From contig NC_083694.1 in the NCBI RefSeq assembly GCF_033118175.1, positions 32,252,108-32,316,107 on the forward strand: a stretch of 64,000 nt of DNA, written 5' to 3'. The position numbers were made by a program, and so were the translations under genes. Positions 32,647 through 43,108 of the stretch are shown here, one piece after another. The notes beneath the pieces are model-generated. The model saw nothing but the letters and a program-made list of their open reading frames with translations. It was not told where the DNA came from and ran no database searches. The DNA is from Dama dama. Lineage: Eukaryota; Chordata; Mammalia; Artiodactyla; Cervidae. Within the stretch, counting starts at the first letter, position 1; each line of letters starts with the position of its first letter.

Positions 32647-32827
32647 ATAGGCGGGAAATTGGATGGTTCATCAAAGGCCAGTCCTGGCACTAGAATGAAC
32701 CCAGAGCTCATTTCCTACCCACCGTACCACAGCCAATCTGTCATGAGTAATGGGGAAGCAGACCATTGAAATTTGATGTCCAAATGAACACTGTCTGTGC
32801 AATAATCCTACACCTGCTGTTTTTTAA

Positions 32828-33009
32828 ATAGCTAACTTTGGACAATTTACTTAAGCTCTCTGAAACCTCAGTTCTCTCATCTGTAAAAGGGCGTTGACTA
32901 GTTTCTGCCTTGTAGGATGATGTTTAATTAGGATAATATGTACAAAACACCTTGCACAATTAAAGCACCCAACACATAGATGATACCTGATTCATGTTAG
33001 CCATTATTA
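32828..33009 (+). mobile_element. MIR SINE
   Basis: GGACAATTTACTTAAGCTCTC, CTCAGTTCTCTCATCTGTAA and a CACCCAACACATAGATGATA end follow MIR order. Confidence 0.8.
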
Positions 33010-33332
33010 TAAGGTAATAAAGCTCCAGACACAGAAACAATATGTTATTGGTTTATTATTTACTAAGGGATCAAATCTATTCTACTTTTCCATGGCGTGT
33101 ATGCGTCCAGGGTAACCTCTTTACTCGTTCTGTCCCAAGCAGGGTAGAAGTTATTATCTATAAAATGAAGGGGCATAGATCACAAAATAGCTGGATGGTT
33201 GTTACAATGTCCAAATGAAGTAGCAGAGTCAAAGCAGAAAAGAAAAGCACAGGTGTGGAATGAAGGAATATGAAATTTGCATTATTTTTTCCAAATTCAG
33301 TGAGTAAATAGAAAATATGCCCTTTTAACTTT

Positions 33333-33500
33333 GTAAAGCACCTTACTTTATTTGATTCTCTTAGCAACATTGTCAATAGGGAAGGCAGCTTTACTCACCT
33401 ACAGTTTAGAAATAAGGGAATTGGGCCATAAAATATGAAATGAATTAAACATACAGATGTAAGGGTGAAGATTTTAGAGCTAAGTTTCAAATGCCGGGCA
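33333..33500 (-). mobile_element. possible MIR SINE, antisense
   Basis: AAAGCACCTTACTTTATTTG, then a TACAGTTTAGAAATAAGGG phrase. Confidence 0.45.
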
Positions 33501-34017
33501 TCCAGACCCCTCACCCCCTGTAGCCCTTCAGAAGTCACTGTCGTCAGCCCGTGGAGACACTACCTCCTGTGTCAGTGTAGAGATGGTCTGTCTTTTCCCA
33601 TTTTGAATAGTTGTGTGTCTTATTAGTAGAATAGAGTATTGAAATTTTAAAAAATGTCTATCATTCCAGTTCTAAAATGTAAGAACATTGTTTTATTCAT
33701 ATTGTCCCTCTCAGTGACACAAGGTGTGATAATTTAGATTTTCTCATGTTCATCAATGCATGGAGAATACAATGAAATGAGCTTCTTTTTAAACAAGTGA
33801 CAAAAGCAGACTCAAATATGTTTAGTCCAAAGTGGGAACCTCTGGTTCAATATTGGGAAACAGGAAACACAGGGATGGATTAAGTTTCAGGCACAGTGGG
33901 ATATAAGAACTCAAATCTGAATATTTTACCTGCAGAGTTTATTTAAAGTAAATTGTTGTATGCACACTCAGCAGCGACATGTGCTTATATCCAAATACTC
34001 TTTATAATGAATTAAGT
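33501..34017. other. intronic DNA, no feature recognised
   Basis: No gene or repeat recognised. Confidence 0.4.
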
Positions 34018-34230
34018 AAGTGTGTTGGAGTCAGACAAATCTCTGATTTCAAGCCCTGACACAAGATAGAAGATTTGATAGAGTCACACAATCTGAGTCT
34101 CTGCAAAGCCTCTGTTTCCTTATCTTTAAATAAGGGGGATAATAACACCCACCCTTTGGTGGTGGTATGAGGATTGAATGAGATAATATATGAAAAGCTC
34201 CCAACACTGTCACTGCTCTGTCTACCAGAT
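34018..34230 (+). mobile_element. MIR SINE
   Basis: GTTGGAGTCAGACAAATC, CTCTGTTTCCTTATCTTTAA, GGGGGATAATAACACCCAC and GAGGATTGAATGAGATAAT are in MIR order. Confidence 0.85.
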
Positions 34231-34299
34231 TCTTAGCAAAGACTGATTCCTGACTCTCTCCCTTGTTTCCCTGTAATGCATTTTTAAAATAGACTTTGG

Positions 34300-35180
34300 T
34301 TTTTGTTTAAGTTTTAGGTTCACACCAAAATTGTGCAGAAGGCACAGAGATTTCCTATATACCCACCATCCCTACATGTGCAGTGTCCCCCATTGCCAAC
34401 ATCCCTCACCAGAGTGGTGCATTTGTCACAACTGAGGAACTTACATTGACACATCATTATCACCCAATGTTCATCATTTACATTAGGGTTCTCTCTTTGT
34501 GTTATACATTCTGTGGGTTTCAACAAATTATAAAGACATGTATCTGCCATTATAGTATTATATAGAGTAGTTTCACTGTAATCCTGTGTGCTCCACCTAT
34601 TCATTTCTACCCCATCCTGGCAACCACTGATTTTTTTTTTTTAACTATCTTCATAGTGTTGTCTTTTTCAAAATATATAGTTGCAATCATGTAGTGTGTC
34701 GTCTTTTACAATTGGCTTCTTTCACTTAGTGATATGCATTTAAGGTGCTTCCATGTCATTTCATGGCTTGATAACTCATTTCTTTTTACTGCTGAATAAT
34801 ATTCCATTGTATGTTACCTTCTCTGGAGAAGGGAATGGCAACCCACTCCAGTATTCTTGCCTGGAAAATCCCATGGACAGAGGAGCCTGGTAGGCTATAG
34901 TCCAGAGGGTCGCAAAGAGTCGGACATGACTGAGCGATAAACACATGTTACCTTCTAGGAGTTTTATAATTGTTCATTTTACATTTAGGTATGATCACAT
35001 TTTGAGTTACATTTTGTGAAGGGTATAAAATCTGTGTCTAGACTTTTTTTTTACATGTGGCTGCTTCTAACATCATTTGTTGAAAACACTGTTTTTGCTC
35101 TATTGTATCGCCTTTGCTCCTTCATCATGATTGGTTGACTCTATGTGGGTGTATTTTGGGGTTCTTTATTATAATACATT
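34300..35180 (-). mobile_element. old L1 LINE, antisense, split by Bov-tA
   Basis: Reverse-complement L1 3' end and ORF2: ACACCAAAATTGTGCAGAAG, TACATTGACACATCATTATC, TGCTGAATAATATTCCATTG, then, after the SINE, TAGGAGTTTTATAATTG and TACATGTGGCTGCTTCTAAC. The jump across the SINE skips L1 sequence, so an internal deletion predates the insertion. Confidence 0.8.
34823..34944 (+). mobile_element. 5'-truncated Bov-tA SINE
   Basis: BovA half only (CTGGAGAAGGGAATGGCAAC to ACTGAGCGATAAACAC). Flanked by a 12-bp target-site duplication, ATGTTACCTTCT, at 34811-34822 and 34945-34956. Confidence 0.93.
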
Positions 35181-35212
35181 TTTAAATGAGTACATTTTAC
35201 ACATAGCATCTT

Positions 35213-35577
35213 CAATTCAGTACAGTTTAGTTCAGTCGCTTAGTCGTGTCCGACTCTTTGCGACCCCATGAACTGCAGCACGCCAGGCCTCCCTGTCCAT
35301 CACCAACTTCCAGAGTTTACCCAAATTCATGTCCATTGAGTTGGTGATGCCATCCAACCATCTCATCCTCTGTCGTCCCCTTCTCCTCCTGCCCTCAATC
35401 TTTCCCAGCATCAGGATCTTTTCAAATGAGTCAGCTCTTCGCATCAGGTGGCCAAAGTATTGGGGTTTCAGCTTCAACATCAGTCCTACCAATGAACACC
35501 CAGGACTGATCTCCTTTAGGATGGACTGGTTGGATCTCCTTGCAGTCCAAGTGAATCTCAAGAGTCTTCTCCAACAC
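35213..35577 (-). mobile_element. BovB LINE 3' fragment
   Basis: Antisense BovB: GCAGCACGCCAGGCCTCCCTG, TGATGCCATCCAACCATCTC, TTCAACATCAGTCCTACC, AGAGTCTTCTCCAAC. The minus strand still reads part of the RTE ORF C-terminus at 35232-35577 ([20 protein letters not shown]). The 13-bp target-site duplication CACATAGCATCTT is at 35200-35212 and 35578-35590, so this is a short 5'-truncated insertion with its ends intact. Confidence 0.95.
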
Positions 35578-35590
35578 CACATAGCATCTT

Positions 35591-36459
35591 AGCAAAACTT
35601 TAATTCCCTAGAATGAAGCATAGTTCTAATGTAACAATAGTTGAAGAGCATAAAGAGGGGAAATTCATTAATAATTTAAATAATTATCAGCATATTCTGA
35701 AAATCTCTTAGAAGTCACTCAGATACCTGCTGAGAATGCTGAATAAAGAAAAATCCACACAAGACCTTGCATGGAATTATAGTTCCATTAAATGCTCTGA
35801 AGACTTACAGAAGACTCCCCAGACAGTATCATGTCTCTACTTTAAATTCTCCAGAGTATATTTGAGTCAAGCTTGGCAAAGCTGTTGGAAAGATGGTTTG
35901 ATTATTTACATATTATATCCTGTGAGTTCATTTGCACCCTCACAGGGTATTCCTGAGGGTAGTTCCCCCACTCTCTTGGCATTTGGGGCCTCAATATGCA
36001 TTCGAGAAGCTGAAATGGCAGTCTCAAAAAGAGCTGGGTAAAACCACTTCCAAACTGAAAAATTACTGAAGCATGCATGTGATTTTGAAGTTTAACCCAG
36101 CCATTAGGAAATGAAAGGTAGGAAAACAATCACCTAGTGTAGGAATGCCCTGTAGACCTTTAGGGCTGTGATTCCTGAAAACAGACTAATTAAAACTTTT
36201 GAGAATCAATAAAGATGCAGAATCTTGGCCCCATCCTTTGTATTAAAGGAAAAAAGCTGAATTTTGCAGAATGAGACTTCAAAGTCTTGTCACTTCCCCA
36301 AAGCATATGCAAGTTTTCTTTCAGACAGTGAGATATGCAAATGAATGGAGCAGAGATCTCAGTGTGGCCTGATATACCAACCCTGGGAGCTGACGAAGTC
36401 TAGGGTGAAGAGCACAGTTAGCACAAAGCAAGTACACCTTTCAAATCAGAGGTGACATG
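35591..36459. other. intronic DNA, no feature recognised
   Basis: No gene or repeat recognised; a short AATAAAG occurs near 35741 but has no exon context. Confidence 0.45.
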
Positions 36460-36690
36460 AAACAGAAGTTAAGTGTGGGCTGTGGAGTCAGACCTGGCTT
36501 TTGAACCTCAACTGTGGAATTTTTTCACTTCCACCTTGGACAGATTACTAAACTTTTCTGTGCCTTAATTTACTCATCAATACAGTGAAGTTAATACTGT
36601 CTCCTCACAGGACTGCAGTGAATATCAAATGAGATAATGTTATGAGATAACAAATTACTGCCCTTGATATAATGCCTGGCACTTAAGTCA
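36460..36690 (+). mobile_element. MIR SINE
   Basis: GGGCTGTGGAGTCAGACCTGG, TGTGCCTTAATTTACTCATC, CAAATGAGATAATG and ATAATGCCTGGCACTTAAG are in MIR order. Confidence 0.85.
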
Positions 36691-37031
36691 TAAGATGAGA
36701 TTTTAGTGTCTTCTCAAGAAGTCCTTGAAAAGTGTGCAAGAATGCTAGAGTCTCATTTATAGAATGACTAGCAGGTGCCATCTACCAATGGGTTCCAGAA
36801 TAACTCTCAGCCTAGAGTAGCTACTGATCCTCTGCTTAGAGGTTGAGGCCTATTCACCTGGCCCTGAGCATTTGCACAAAACTTAAGCCCCTGAGCATGG
36901 TCTGAGAGCACATGGTCCAAAACATATCAACAGCAAAAGGAGTCTCTGTGCAGACTGTAACACAGTCTTACAAACCATTCAGCAAGCAGCTTACTAATTT
37001 ATAACAATAAAATTCAGTCAAAGTTATGTCT

Positions 37032-37476
37032 TTTTGGAGAAGGAAATGGCAACCCACTCCAGTACTCTTGCCTGGAAAATTCCGTGGGCTACAATCCATG
37101 GGGTCGCAAAGAGTCGGACATGACTGAGTGACTTCACTTTCATTTCTATGTCTTTTTTTAAAAAATATTCATTTATTTATTTATTTTTGGCTGCGCTGGG
37201 TCTTCATTGCTATGCATGGGCTTTGTCTAGTTGCAGAGAGTGGGGGCTAAGCTCTGGCTGTGGTACATGGGCTTCTCATTGCGGTGGCCTCTCATGTTGT
37301 GGAGCATGGGCTCTTGGACATGTGGGCGTTGGTAATTACTGCAGGGGGACTCAGTAGCTGTAGCCCACAGGCTTAGTTGCCCCATGGCATGTGGGATCTT
37401 CCTGGACCAGGGATAGAACCAGTGTCCCTTGCATTGCAAGGCAGATTCTTAACCACTGGACCACTAAGGAAGCCCC
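37032..37476 (-). mobile_element. CHR-2-type SINE with Bov-tA in its tail
   Basis: Antisense CHR-2 body at 37158-37476 (TTTATTTATTTTTGGCTGCG to GGACCACTAAGGAAGCC). A 13-bp target-site duplication, CAAAGTTATGTCT, at 37019-37031 and 37477-37489 brackets both it and the Bov-tA fragment that sits in its T-rich tail. Confidence 0.9.
37035..37147 (+). mobile_element. 5'-truncated Bov-tA SINE
   Basis: BovA half (GGAGAAGGAAATGGCAACCC to CACTTTCATTTC), flanked by TATGTCTTTTT at 37024-37034 and 37148-37158. Confidence 0.9.
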
Positions 37477-37489
37477 CAAAGTTATGTCT

Positions 37490-38039
37490 ATCATGAAGCT
37501 ATTGACAGCACCATTGTAGTGTTTGTGTGGGGTAGAGTGAGATATTAAGAGAGAGAGAGAGGAGTTCCTTCTCCATGCTGATAATATTTGATTTAGAGGA
37601 ATAAACTTAAGGAGTCAAATGAAGGAGGAAGGAATCACCTTCCAGTATTCCAGGCAGTGCCATACAGAAAAGGGAGTTGATACGTGAAGGAGCTCCAGGG
37701 AGGGGAGGGGCCAAAGAATGAGAACTGTAGAGGAACAGATATTGACTCTCTCTCTGGGTGTCCCTTCTCCCAGAAGCTTCTCCCACAGATGACTGCAGGG
37801 CCTTAGGTCAAGGACACCCAGGGACCATGATCTCAGCATCTTTCAACCAATGCTCCTGCAAGATGCCTGAGAAGCCACTGAGGAAACGGAAAGTCAACCT
37901 GTGTATTTAAAAGCTTTCAGTTCACTTATGGAACCAGCTCTGAACCAAAGAGGACAGTGGCAATTTATGAAATAACTTTGTCAGTTTTGACATGGCTTAA
38001 TTTTTACTGGTGAGAATGATGCTTTGTTTATGGTATTGA
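37490..38039. other. intronic DNA, no transposon recognised
   Basis: Contains a short GAGAGAGAGA run at about 37548-37561; otherwise featureless. Confidence 0.45.
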
Positions 38040-38477
38040 AGATAACTTATGGAGTCTAGCAGACCTGGATATACCACTTAACTATGTGAAGCTGGGCAAA
38101 TTTATTCACCTCTTTGAGCCTTCAAGCTGTGGTACTGGAGAAGACTCTTCAGAGTCCCTTGGACTACAAGGAGATCAAATCAGTTGATGCTAAAGAAAAC
38201 CAACCCTGAATATTCATTGGAAGGACTGATAGTAAAGCTAAAGTTCTAATACTTTAGCCACCTGATGCGAAGAGCTGACTCACTGGAAAAGACCCTGAAG
38301 CTGGGAAAGATTGAAGGCAACAGGAGAAGGGGACGACAGAGGATGAGGTGGTTAGACAGCATCATCGACTCAAGGGACATGAATTTGAGCAAAGTCTGGG
38401 GGATAGTGAAGGACAGGTGTGCTGCAGTCCATGGGGTCACAAAGAGTTGGACACGACCGAATTACTTTCACTTTCAG
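38040..38477 (+). mobile_element. BovB LINE fragment within a MIR remnant
   Basis: A MIR-like head lies at 38045-38129 (GAAGCTGGGCAAATTTATTC). Sense BovB then runs from about 38130 (CTGGAGAAGACTCTTCAGAG) to 38477 (GAGTTGGACACGACCG). The RTE ORF C-terminus can be read at 38265-38420 (MRRADSLEKTLKLGKIEG) but the frame does not extend to a full domain. Confidence 0.88.
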
Positions 38478-38479
38478 CT

Positions 38480-38862
38480 TCTTTCAAGATTAGTCTGTTG
38501 ACTTCCTAACCCCAGTACCTCAGAATATGACTTTATTTGGAGACAGGGTCCTTACAGAGAATATCAAGTTAAGGTGAGGCTCATTAGGGGGGCTTCTCAT
38601 CTAGTTTGACTAGTGTCCTTATGCAAGAGGAAAATTTGGACACAGAGATGTGTGCAGAAGGGAGACAATGTAAGGAGACACAGGGAGGAGATGGCCATCT
38701 ACAAGCCAAGGAGAGAGGCCTGGAACAGACCCTGCTTTCACACCTTCAGAAGGAACCAACCTGCCAACATGTTGACCTTGAACTTTCAGCCTCCAGAACT
38801 GTGGACATTTAGCTTCCAGGTCTGTTCTACTTTGTTACAGCAGACCTTGTAAACTAATGCAC
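38480..38862 (+). mobile_element. MaLR (MLT1/MST-like) LTR remnant
   Basis: GACTTTATTTGGAGACAGGG, TCAAGTTAAGGTGAGGCTC, GTGTCCTTATGCAAGAGG, GATGGCCATCTACAAGCC, GCCTCCAGAACTGTGGAC and TTTGTTACAGCAGACC match the order of an old mammalian MaLR-type LTR as I remember it. The exact subfamily is not determined. No coding part is attached. Confidence 0.65.
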
Positions 38863-39495
38863 CACCTATACCAGCAGTCACTCTGGGGCACCTGCTGTTG
38901 CAGCAACCTCCCTGATTCCTGGGCTGAGAAGCCTGATTCTGGGACTGGAAATTGACTCACAGCCCAGGCAAGGAGTGTTTTGTGCGTTTGGTTAAAAACT
39001 GGTTCTCCTTCTCTGGCCTCAACTTTTTCTTTGATGTGAAAGCTTCTGAGCATTGTAATTAGCGTCTCTCATTTGTACATATGGATTAGATGTGTCTCTT
39101 TGAGAAGGTAGTAATTGTTCACAGAATGTTTAAGTGTATTCCTATATATTTTAAATGTTGTTGTATTTAGTGTACCTTGTGAATGTCAATAAGAAATAAC
39201 ATTTACCAAAAAAAGAACATCAAATTTCCTGTTTCGAGTTTCAAGTTGAGCAAAGCTGAAGAAAATGCCAAAATAATATGCAAATATTAATATGCCATAT
39301 GTAAGCTTTCTTGGATTTTTTTATGAGCTGTCAACACAATTCAGTCTCCCTGTCACTATTCCCGGGTGGGTTTTTTTGTTTGTTTGTTTTTTGTTTTGTT
39401 TTTTTTTAATAGAATCTGCTCTCTATTTCTTTAAATGGAGAATATTCCCCAGTGGAATATTAACTCTTCACCATCATTTCCTTTGTTTTTTGCAG
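38863..39495. other. intron end upstream of the last PLD5 exon
   Basis: TTTG-rich simple sequence at about 39370-39410, then a pyrimidine tract and TTTTTTGCAG acceptor ending at 39495. Confidence 0.6.
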
Positions 39496-39743
39496 GAAAT
39501 TTTGACTGGGTGGGGAATGACTTCACCCAGAATGCTGGCACAGGCCTTGTTATCAACCAGGCAGACGTGAGGAACAACACAAGCATCATTAAGCAACTCA
39601 AGGATGTGTTTGAGAGGGACTGGTACTCGCCCTATGCCAGAACCTTGCAGCCCACCAAGCAACCCAACTGCTCAAGCCTCTTCAGACTCAGACTCCCATC
39701 AAACAAGACTGCCATGTCCAACGCAAGTGGGAAGGACCCCTAG
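39496..39743 (+). CDS. PLD5: PLD5 terminal coding exon
   Basis: The acceptor TTTGTTTTTTGCAG completes a Gly codon split after the first base (G|GA), and 248 bp of coding sequence end at TAG 39741-39743. The peptide begins NFDWVGNDFTQNAGTGLVIN, the continuation of the second HKD-like lobe (active PLDs have a Ser/Thr-Asn-Trp at the equivalent place; here it is Asn-Phe-Asp-Trp). It passes FERDWYSPYA, a PLD3/PLD5 signature, and closes with SNKTAMSNASGKDP. NNTS, NCSS, NKTA and NASG are potential N-glycosylation sequons. Total readable coding sequence in the window is 867 bp including the stop. Frame and splice phases agree across all five exons. Confidence 0.95.
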
Positions 39744-39793
39744 AGTGTGCAGTCTGAATGAACAAACTTACGGGACATCTTGTATTTCACATT

Positions 39794-39797
<4 letters not shown>

Positions 39798-39825
<28 letters not shown>

Positions 39826-39838
39826 CAAAAAAAAAAAG
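39798..39838 (+). repeat. TA microsatellite and A run in the 3' UTR
   Basis: (TA)n with one C interruption, followed by an A12 run about 85 bp after the stop. Confidence 0.85.
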
Positions 39839-40624
39839 ACTTGAGGAGAGAAAAACAATTTAATATGTCTTTTTTAGGGGAAAAAGCACACACAAAAATA
39901 TTCTCTGAATGACATGTAATAACTAACAATATCTTAGGCGCGTGTACACTAAACTTAAGACTTTTGTATTTGTTACTTCTGACAGAGAATGTCATTTTGG
40001 CTTGGAGGTTAGTTTTTACGTTTGCATACAAATTTTAAGACTTTGATGCCTCTTCCTTTCTAGTTTTAGAACTTTTTCTGCTGACTACCTGGTCCGTTCA
40101 TAAGAAGCTTAGCATGAGGTAAGCTCTTTAACACCATCCTGAGAACTGCTGACGTAGAGGAGCGTGAGGATTTTGTCCAGGAGAAGGGACTGATCAAGCC
40201 AAGTATTTGTCCTTGGAAACCATTTCCAAGACCTCTATGGTCATGTAAGCATGAACAGCTTACATCTCATGCTCATCTTCAACACACTTGAAAAATACCC
40301 TTTTTGCCTCCTTCTGCATTTTTTCCAATACCATAGCTTTTATTTTCTATCATTTTCTCTTCTCACAAAATATTATATAGCACCCCTATATTCACCTAAA
40401 CATTAGTTCCAAGTATGATTGTATCTTTTGAAAATGTATGACTTGTTCAGAGTGAATGCAAAATGTAAAAAGCAGTCTTTAATTTTCACCTTTCAACTGC
40501 ACTTTTCCCTACCAAATTGATATTTTAAAACCACAGCCAACAATGTATATCCTTTCTCTCAAGCTCAGAAAAATTATGTAGCCACCTGCTAATATCCAGC
40601 AAGCTATTCAGTCTGCATTATAAG

Positions 40625-40630
40625 AATAAA
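40625..40630 (+). promoter_or_regulatory. PLD5: candidate proximal polyadenylation signal
   Basis: AATAAA about 880 bp after the stop, followed by T-rich sequence (GTAGTTTTTCACATTTTTG). It would yield a short 3' UTR lacking the retroelements. Confidence 0.35.
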
Positions 40631-40879
40631 GTAGTTTTTCACATTTTTGTTTAGTTTATGGTGTTTAAAAGTAGATTTTAATTTCTTTATAATCCTTTGC
40701 TGTTAAGAGTATGCCAACAAACATTTATAGAGCTATTTAATATATCTCTGCTATTTAATATACCAAATGCTTTTCAGAGAAATGCAATTTAAATACTGTG
40801 CTTAAGATATTTTACTAAGAAACAAAAATATTGGATTATTGTTCTATTATGTCCTTGTGTTGTTGTTTTATATCTATAG

Positions 40880-41093
40880 AATGTGTGTGCTCAGTCGTGT
40901 CCAACTCTGTTCAACCTGATGGACTGTAGCCCACCAGGCTCCTCTGTCCATGGAATTTTCCAGGCAAGAATACTGGAGTGGGCTGCCATTTCCTACTGCA
41001 GGGGATTTTCCTGATCCAGGAATCGAACCCGTGTCTCTTGCATCTCCTGCATTGGCAGACAGATTCTTTACCACTGTGCCACCTGAGAAGCCC
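40880..41093 (-). mobile_element. Bov-tA SINE
   Basis: Antisense copy (GTGCTCAGTCGTGTCCAACTC to TGCCACCTGAGAAGCCC) with a short CTCCTG-type duplication in the head. Confidence 0.9.
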
Positions 41094-41902
41094 ATAACTA
41101 TATGATATATAACCCTATGTTAATGGAGACTGTTGCACTAGAGATAGGCGTGGCCTATTCAGAGCCTAGAGCAGGTGCCCTTCAGGACGTCTAGTCTTAA
41201 TGCTGCTCCTGACCCTCCCTGGCCTGGGAACAGAGTCCTGCACTTCTTGGTCTTGGGTTTCTATTGATAATGTAGGGACATTATAATAATCACCTACCTC
41301 GCAAAGATGTTGTCACAGTAGAAAATGTTTTTAACTTATTTTGAAATCAAAAGAACCTATATAAATGCTCAGCATTATGAAGTATAATGTTTGTGGTATC
41401 CTGATGTAATCAATAACAGGTTCTCCCAGAAAACCTACAAGAGAAAACAAATCACAGCTTCCAGTTACAAATATGGGTGAACACAGCAATGCAAAATCCC
41501 TGCTGGAAATCTGGATTGTCATCATTCTGGTGGAATGTTTTGTCAGATCACTTTGGCATAAATAACATCAACATTAAACTAGACAGTGTGCTTGGAATTC
41601 TTCTTTAGGACTAGCCTCTGCTTGTGCTTTTAGAGCAAGAAAAAGCAATCTCTCTCTTTTTTTTATTTCTAGAGGCTTGATTCTAATAGGTCAGAAAGAG
41701 TGATGTAGGAACTCACAAATCTTGTCCAGTGGGTTTACTTGGTGGAAAATGTCCATTGTTGGTCATCTAGTGATCACATAACTTCCTTTCTTGTTGCCAA
41801 GTGTTGCTCTACTTGATATTTAACCAGGCTGTGAAGACAGCTGGGAAAGAGATGTATTTTTAAGAATAACATGTTTTAATGAATGACTATGGGATTCTTT
41901 TT
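41094..41902. other. 3' UTR or downstream DNA, no feature recognised
   Basis: Unique-looking DNA between two SINEs. Confidence 0.4.
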
Positions 41903-42224
41903 ATTCTTTTTTTTATTTATTTTTGGTTGCACTGAGTCTTTGTTGCTGAATGCGACTTTTTCTCTAGTTGCGGCAAGCCGGGCTACTCTTTGTTGTGGTG
42001 CACCAGCTTCTCATTGTGGAGCTTCTCTTGTTGTGAGCACAGCCTCCAGGCACACATGCTTCAGTAGTTGCAGCTTGTGAGCTCGAGAGTGTGGGCTCAG
42101 GAGCTGTAGCACATGGGCTTTAGGCTTTGCCTGGCATGTGGAATCTTCCTGGACCAGGGATTGAACCTGTGTCCCCTGCATTGGCAGGAGGATTCTTATC
42201 CACTATATCACCAGGGAAGTCCCG
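41903..42224 (-). mobile_element. CHR-2-type SINE
   Basis: Antisense copy from TTTTTTATTTATTTTTGGTTG to TATATCACCAGGGAAGTCCC. Confidence 0.9.
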
Positions 42225-42580
42225 ACCAGGGAATTCTTAATGAAATTCTGCACCAATAATGGCCAGTCCTTAAAACTCAAAATATTTACCTTGCATCCAT
42301 ATCCATATAAACAAGAATATGCCTATCCTTAAGTAGGGAGTTATCCAGTCAGTCATCTCAGTAAAGTAAAGGTAGTTTTAATGACGATTAAAAAGAGAAC
42401 ACAAAAGAAAGTAAGCAGAGTTGACATAGAGACAAATAAACATAACAATTGCACTCCTGGGTGAGGAAAATCAACCTGGGCTGACTTTGGAAAGGACATC
42501 CAAAGACCAAAAACCTGGATGCTTACGTGTTCATTCTCAAGTTGTTTCCTGGAGTATTTGTCACAGTCATGGGACAAGCA

Positions 42581-43108
42581 TCAGTTCAGTCATGGCATGG
42601 ACTGTAGCACGCCAGGCCTCCCAGCCCATCACCAACTCCCAGAGCCCACTCAAACTCATGTCCATTGCGTCGGTGATGCCATCCAACCATCTCATCCTCT
42701 GTCATCTGCTTCTCCTCCCGCTTTCAATCTTTCCCAGCATCAGGGTCTTTTCCAATGAGTCAGTTCTTCACAGCAGGTGGCCAAAGTATTGGAGTTTCAG
42801 CTTCAGCATCAGTCCTTCCAATGAATATTCAGGACTGATTTCCTTTAGGATGGACTGGTTGGATCTTCATGAAGCCCGAGGGACTCTCAAGAGTCTTCTC
42901 CAACACCACAGTTCAAAAGCATTTATTCTTTGGCGCTCAGCTTTCTTTACAGTTCAATTCTCACATCCACACATGACTACTGGAAAAACCATAATCTTGA
43001 CTAGACGGACCTTTGTTGGTAAAGTAATATCTCTGCTTTTTAATATGCTGTCTAGGTTGCTCATAACTTTTCTCCCAAGGAGCAAGCGTCTTTTGATTTC
43101 ATGATTTT
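42581..43108 (-). mobile_element. BovB LINE 3' fragment
   Basis: Antisense BovB: GCACGCCAGGCCTCCCAGCC through TAATATGCTGTCTAGGTTG and AGCGTCTTTTGATTTCATG. No intact reverse-transcriptase frame remains. Confidence 0.92.

Noticed and set aside
32166..32693. 175-codon + strand frame overlapping a PLD5 exon
   Set aside because: It is in a different frame from PLD5 and ends inside a Bov-tA SINE.
42487..43104. 205-codon + strand frame
   Set aside because: It is the antisense shadow of a BovB fragment; the RTE coding strand is the other one.
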